A stretch of 64,000 bases of DNA from Mucilaginibacter dorajii (GTDB lineage: Bacteria > Bacteroidota > Bacteroidia > Sphingobacteriales > Sphingobacteriaceae): contig NZ_JANTYS010000012.1 in NCBI RefSeq assembly GCF_024808255.1, forward strand, positions 143,466 through 207,465. The letters are read 5' to 3'. A model generated the notes under the pieces. That model had not been told where the DNA came from. It worked only from the letters and a program-made list of their open reading frames with translations, and did not search any database. How positions within the stretch are numbered: position 1 is the stretch's first letter; every line of letters begins with the position of its first letter. Shown here one piece after another: positions 62,401 through 64,000 of this stretch. The translations under genes and the position numbers were made by a program.

Positions 62401-62420
62401 TTTTTTTTCATAAGTTTCAA
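59412..62420 (-). CDS. susC: SusC/RagA-family TonB-linked outer-membrane transporter (locus 2)
   Basis: The 1002-residue protein has a signal peptide (ILLFSLMLLASASTFAQ), a CarboxypepD_reg-like domain (TIKGTVTDENNSPLPGVVVTVKSSGKG), the signature VVVIGYGTASRKDVTGAITSVKAEDF, FYVIDGVPG and IESIDVLKDASSTAIYGSRAANGVIIVTTRR at the plug, then the barrel ending FSLGITAQF. A second start at 62411 is possible. The gene heads the SusC-SusD-PLC operon. Confidence 0.95.
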   Translation of the reverse strand: MKLMKKNYRFNLRLFYDLKQKAILLFSLMLLASASTFAQQGTTIKGTVTDENNSPLPGVVVTVKSSGKGTSTTVNGTYQVTVNGPEDVIKFAFLGSVPKEVTVGTKTTVNVTLVTDTKQLKDVVVIGYGTASRKDVTGAITSVKAEDFNQGVLTTPAELLQGKVAGLNITKSGDPNKQPATILRGPSTLREGAAQQPFYVIDGVPGASIDLLAPADIESIDVLKDASSTAIYGSRAANGVIIVTTRRAKAGQTRLTYSAYGAVENVSKNIDVLTGDELRKYLTDNGVAKLSAADDDGSNTNWQKLAERTGYSQNHNLSYGGAGTNSEYGASVNYMKNNGILKNTSLERTIYKGYINQRFFNDRLKLGITLTNSVTKNNDIFQSQVLSGILFYLPTVSPFNADGTYKENYSRTGSGPLNPLSLINNNFTKTENNKTLINGFASVDILNGLKFTISGSTQKEQNNVNTYSTSQSGIYVNAGGVAVRSAYTNTSNVVEAYFNYDRVFGKHSLKLLGGYSYQQDRNNDGFGVQTQGFSNDALTYNYLALSNPTQLSQIVFNPNYISTLRFVSFYARAQYEFSDKYLLQASLREDGSSAFGINQRHGYFPAVSAGWKLINEDFIKAIPVISDLKLRAGYGVSGNSLGFDAFTARLIYGVPPGGGKFLSNGNIVNPIGPVRNDNPDLKWESTATTNIGLDFGLFNNRLTGSVDYYIKKTSDLIYTYPVSTTLYFYPFYTANVGKIKNSGLEVVINAVPVKTRDFTWRTSFNVSHNKNVVQSLSNSQFGLNFIQTAQLGGKGQSGNYSQIIQPGYAIGTFDLWHYLGKNANGVSTYEKADGSTTATQPLTTDQFIKYDAQPKLIYGWSNSFFYKNFDLNFLVRGVYGNKILNATLASLNNPADSKLQNIPTYTLGESFKDINAYLISDRFLESGSYLRLDNATLGYTIKPHIQAFKSLRFYASGNNIFIITKYRGVDPEVNIGGLTPGIDNRDFYPKTRTFSLGITAQF

Positions 62421-62748
62421 ATAAATTGTTTTAACCCTTTAACCTGTAAGAATACTGCCCGTTAACAGAGTTGTAACCGGGCGACATTTGAGTGCAAAAC
62501 AACGCTTATGATGTTAGCAGGAAATAAATTACATATTAACTTATTCGCAAGTTTAAAACAACAAGCAAAGGAATATTATAGCTATTAAATTGATTTAGAA
62601 CGAGTATTTATATTGAAAATCGAAAAAAACCTAACACCTACATCACCACATCTTAATCTTGAGTTAATGGCATTTCAAAGCTAATCGCAGGGTAAACCCG
62701 CTTCGGCTTTGCGTGCAGGATGTATCAGCATCAGCCATATCAATAAAA

Positions 62749-62773
62749 AAGACCGCCCTTTCGGAGCGGTCTT
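62749..62773 (-). terminator. Intrinsic terminator of the AraC gene
   Basis: AAGACCGC (62749-62756) pairs with GCGGTCTT (62766-62773); on the minus strand a run of six T follows. It ends the AraC gene transcript before the susC promoter region. The remaining 62421-62748 shows no gene; a CCCGTTA/TAACCGGG stem near 62458-62481 lies before susC. Confidence 0.8.
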
Positions 62774-62830
62774 CTCTTTCATCAACATCAATAATACTAT
62801 ATCATGAATTCTTAACTGCTTTTGTCTTAT

Positions 62831-63727
62831 TTAACCTGCCGCCCGGTTTAAACTGATTAAATTGTTATGGTAAGCCTCCAGATATCCGCTTGGCGAGCTG
62901 CCAATAACGCTTTTAAAAACCCGGTTAAAGTTGGTGATACTTTTAAAGCCACAATTTGATGCTACAATATTGATGCTTTCAAACTTATGCGCAATGAGTT
63001 TTTTACAGGCCTCGTTGATCCGCACTTCGTTTAAAAACGAAATGAAAGTGTGGCCGGTATGCTTTTTAAAGTAACGGCAAAATGATTCAGGTGTCATGAA
63101 CGCAACTTTGGCTACATCTTCAAGCGTAATCTGCTTGCCATAATGCTGCATAATAAAGTTGTAAATGTTACCTATCCTGATGCCCTCATTTTCGGTGATT
63201 CCCGGTAGGTTACCATAGGTTGATAGCGGATCGAGCCGTTTTTTGATACACGATAAACTGTTCAACAGGTTAAAAAATTCTGCGAGTTGGGCAGTACCAG
63301 TGGCGTTTTTTAGCGTGGTCATGATACTGCAAACCTTATCGGCAACCGGGTGAGGTACTTTAAAGCCCTGCTGGTGCTGTTGCAAAAACATTTTATTTAC
63401 CTTAAGCTCGGGCAAATCAAATAAATGGGCCAATGAACCTTCGGTACTAAAAAATATGGTTAACGCTTCTATCTGCTTATTGCCGGCAAAATACTCGGGA
63501 TTGCTTTTAAATACATGGGGCAAATTTGCGCCTAACACAAATACATCGCCGGGCGAGTAATCATGCATGTTGTTGCCCGCTACCAGGGTACCTTCGCCAT
63601 GCTGTATCCAGGTGATCTGTATTTCTTTATGCCGGTGCAGGTAAGGATAGTGATACGGTAAAACAACCTTTTCCACTATTACACTTTTATCATGGGGCAC
63701 CGGGATGGTAAATTGTAAAACCTTCAT
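62831..63727 (-). CDS. AraC-family regulator with cupin sensing domain, likely of the SusCD-PLC locus
   Basis: Residues 1-130 form a cupin (VVLPYHYPYLHRHKEIQITWIQHGEGTLVAGNNMHDYSPGDVFVLGANLPHVFKS). Residues 195-295 carry two AraC helix-turn-helix motifs (TLEDVAKVAFMTPESFCRYFKKHTGHTFISFLNEVRI and INIVASNCGFKSITNFNRVFKSVIGSSPSGYLEAY). It lies 410 bp upstream of susC on the same strand and has its own terminator, the arrangement of a local activator. Confidence 0.88.
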   Translation of the reverse strand: MKVLQFTIPVPHDKSVIVEKVVLPYHYPYLHRHKEIQITWIQHGEGTLVAGNNMHDYSPGDVFVLGANLPHVFKSNPEYFAGNKQIEALTIFFSTEGSLAHLFDLPELKVNKMFLQQHQQGFKVPHPVADKVCSIMTTLKNATGTAQLAEFFNLLNSLSCIKKRLDPLSTYGNLPGITENEGIRIGNIYNFIMQHYGKQITLEDVAKVAFMTPESFCRYFKKHTGHTFISFLNEVRINEACKKLIAHKFESINIVASNCGFKSITNFNRVFKSVIGSSPSGYLEAYHNNLISLNRAAG

Positions 63728-63868
63728 CTTAAATCTTTAAATCCTTACTCAATTTACAATTACTTAACCCTAAAAACCAACATTTAAGCTTAACCGGATA
63801 ATTTACGGTAAGTATCTGCTAATTTTTTGCGCATCGCCCCTTTTTTCAAGCAAAAAAACAGACAAATT

Positions 63869-63940
63869 AGCCTCATATATAATTGTTATATAAACAATTA
63901 TATATGAGGCTGTATCATAAATCATGATCAGCCTCTTTTT
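63869..63940 (+). promoter_or_regulatory. Long palindrome overlapping an alternative terminator (attenuator-like)
   Basis: A 19-bp perfect stem pairs 63869-63887 with 63893-63911 (AGCCTCATATATAATTGTT and its complement). The right arm GAGGCTG (63906-63912) can alternatively pair with CAGCCTC (63929-63935), which is followed by six T. The two structures exclude each other. What gene lies downstream is outside the window, and it may simply be a repeat element. Confidence 0.45.
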
Positions 63941-64000
63941 TATTACTAATGTTTTATTGCTGTAAATTCAAATATCTATTTATTGTTTAATTTGTTTTAA

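Noticed and set aside
1..64000. tRNA, rRNA, riboswitch or replication-origin features
   Set aside because: I looked for tRNA-like cloverleaf ends, rRNA stretches and riboswitch-like leaders and found none I could support by eye; a covariance-model search would be needed to exclude small RNAs.

Overview
The window looks like a chromosomal stretch from a Bacteroidota bacterium of the Sphingobacteriaceae type (Mucilaginibacter or Pedobacter-like). This is an inference from several things seen directly. There are two SusC/SusD outer-membrane uptake pairs. Many genes carry Bacteroidota promoters of the TAnnTTTG (-7) type, mostly without Shine-Dalgarno sites. Signal peptides end in AQ, and lipoproteins carry an SC or GC lipobox. 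Intergenic regions hold the short inverted-repeat elements common in this family. No rRNA, tRNA or CRISPR array was recognised.

Region 1 (1-9.4 kb) is a mixed housekeeping and accessory stretch: secreted proteins, a tail-collar-like protein, a CX5R phosphatase, a Fic AMP-transferase with its own inhibitory helix and operator, MsrA, a HopJ-family protein, a TauE/SafE exporter, an XRE-DUF4870 protein and an Hsp70-like protein. Region 2 (9.4-16.4 kb) is a tripartite RND efflux operon (adaptor, pump, TolC) between two TetR regulators; three copies of one operator-like motif lie in the divergent promoter. Region 3 (16.4-18.2 kb) is a REP/RAYT locus: 14 tandem GTAG-headed REP units plus two inverted ones beside a Y1 HUH transposase. 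Region 4 (18.2-32.7 kb) holds a nitrilase with an AraC regulator, an alpha/beta hydrolase, an AAA ATPase-nuclease behind an unusual repeat-studded promoter, a sigma/anti-sigma pair, two paralogous membrane proteins and an SPFH protein.

Region 5 (32.8-37.9 kb) contains two consecutive regulator-MFS-isochorismatase modules (MarR, then TetR), both hydrolases lacking the family cysteine. Region 6 (38-41.6 kb) has a truncated haemoglobin, a GH25 lysozyme, an Rpn-family C-terminal remnant followed by a 319-bp non-autonomous transposon with 10-bp target duplications, a head-GIN (DUF2807) protein and a lipoprotein with a perfect in-frame 90-bp duplication.

Region 7 (41.8-53.4 kb) is a polysaccharide-utilisation-type locus on the minus strand: F5/8 lipoprotein, SusC, SusD, two HExxH secreted proteins and a GH92 mannosidase, headed by a LacI regulator and a 770-bp control region full of perfect palindromes. 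Region 8 (53.6-56.2 kb) is an amino-acid permease plus Cys/Met-metabolism PLP enzyme operon. Region 9 (56.6-63.7 kb) is an AraC-SusC-SusD-phospholipase C locus with no glycoside hydrolase, suggesting uptake of a phospholipid-derived or inositol-containing substrate.

The most unusual items are the REP/RAYT locus, the SusCD-PLC locus, the repeat-rich promoter of the ATPase-nuclease, and the operator clusters of the TetR and LacI systems.
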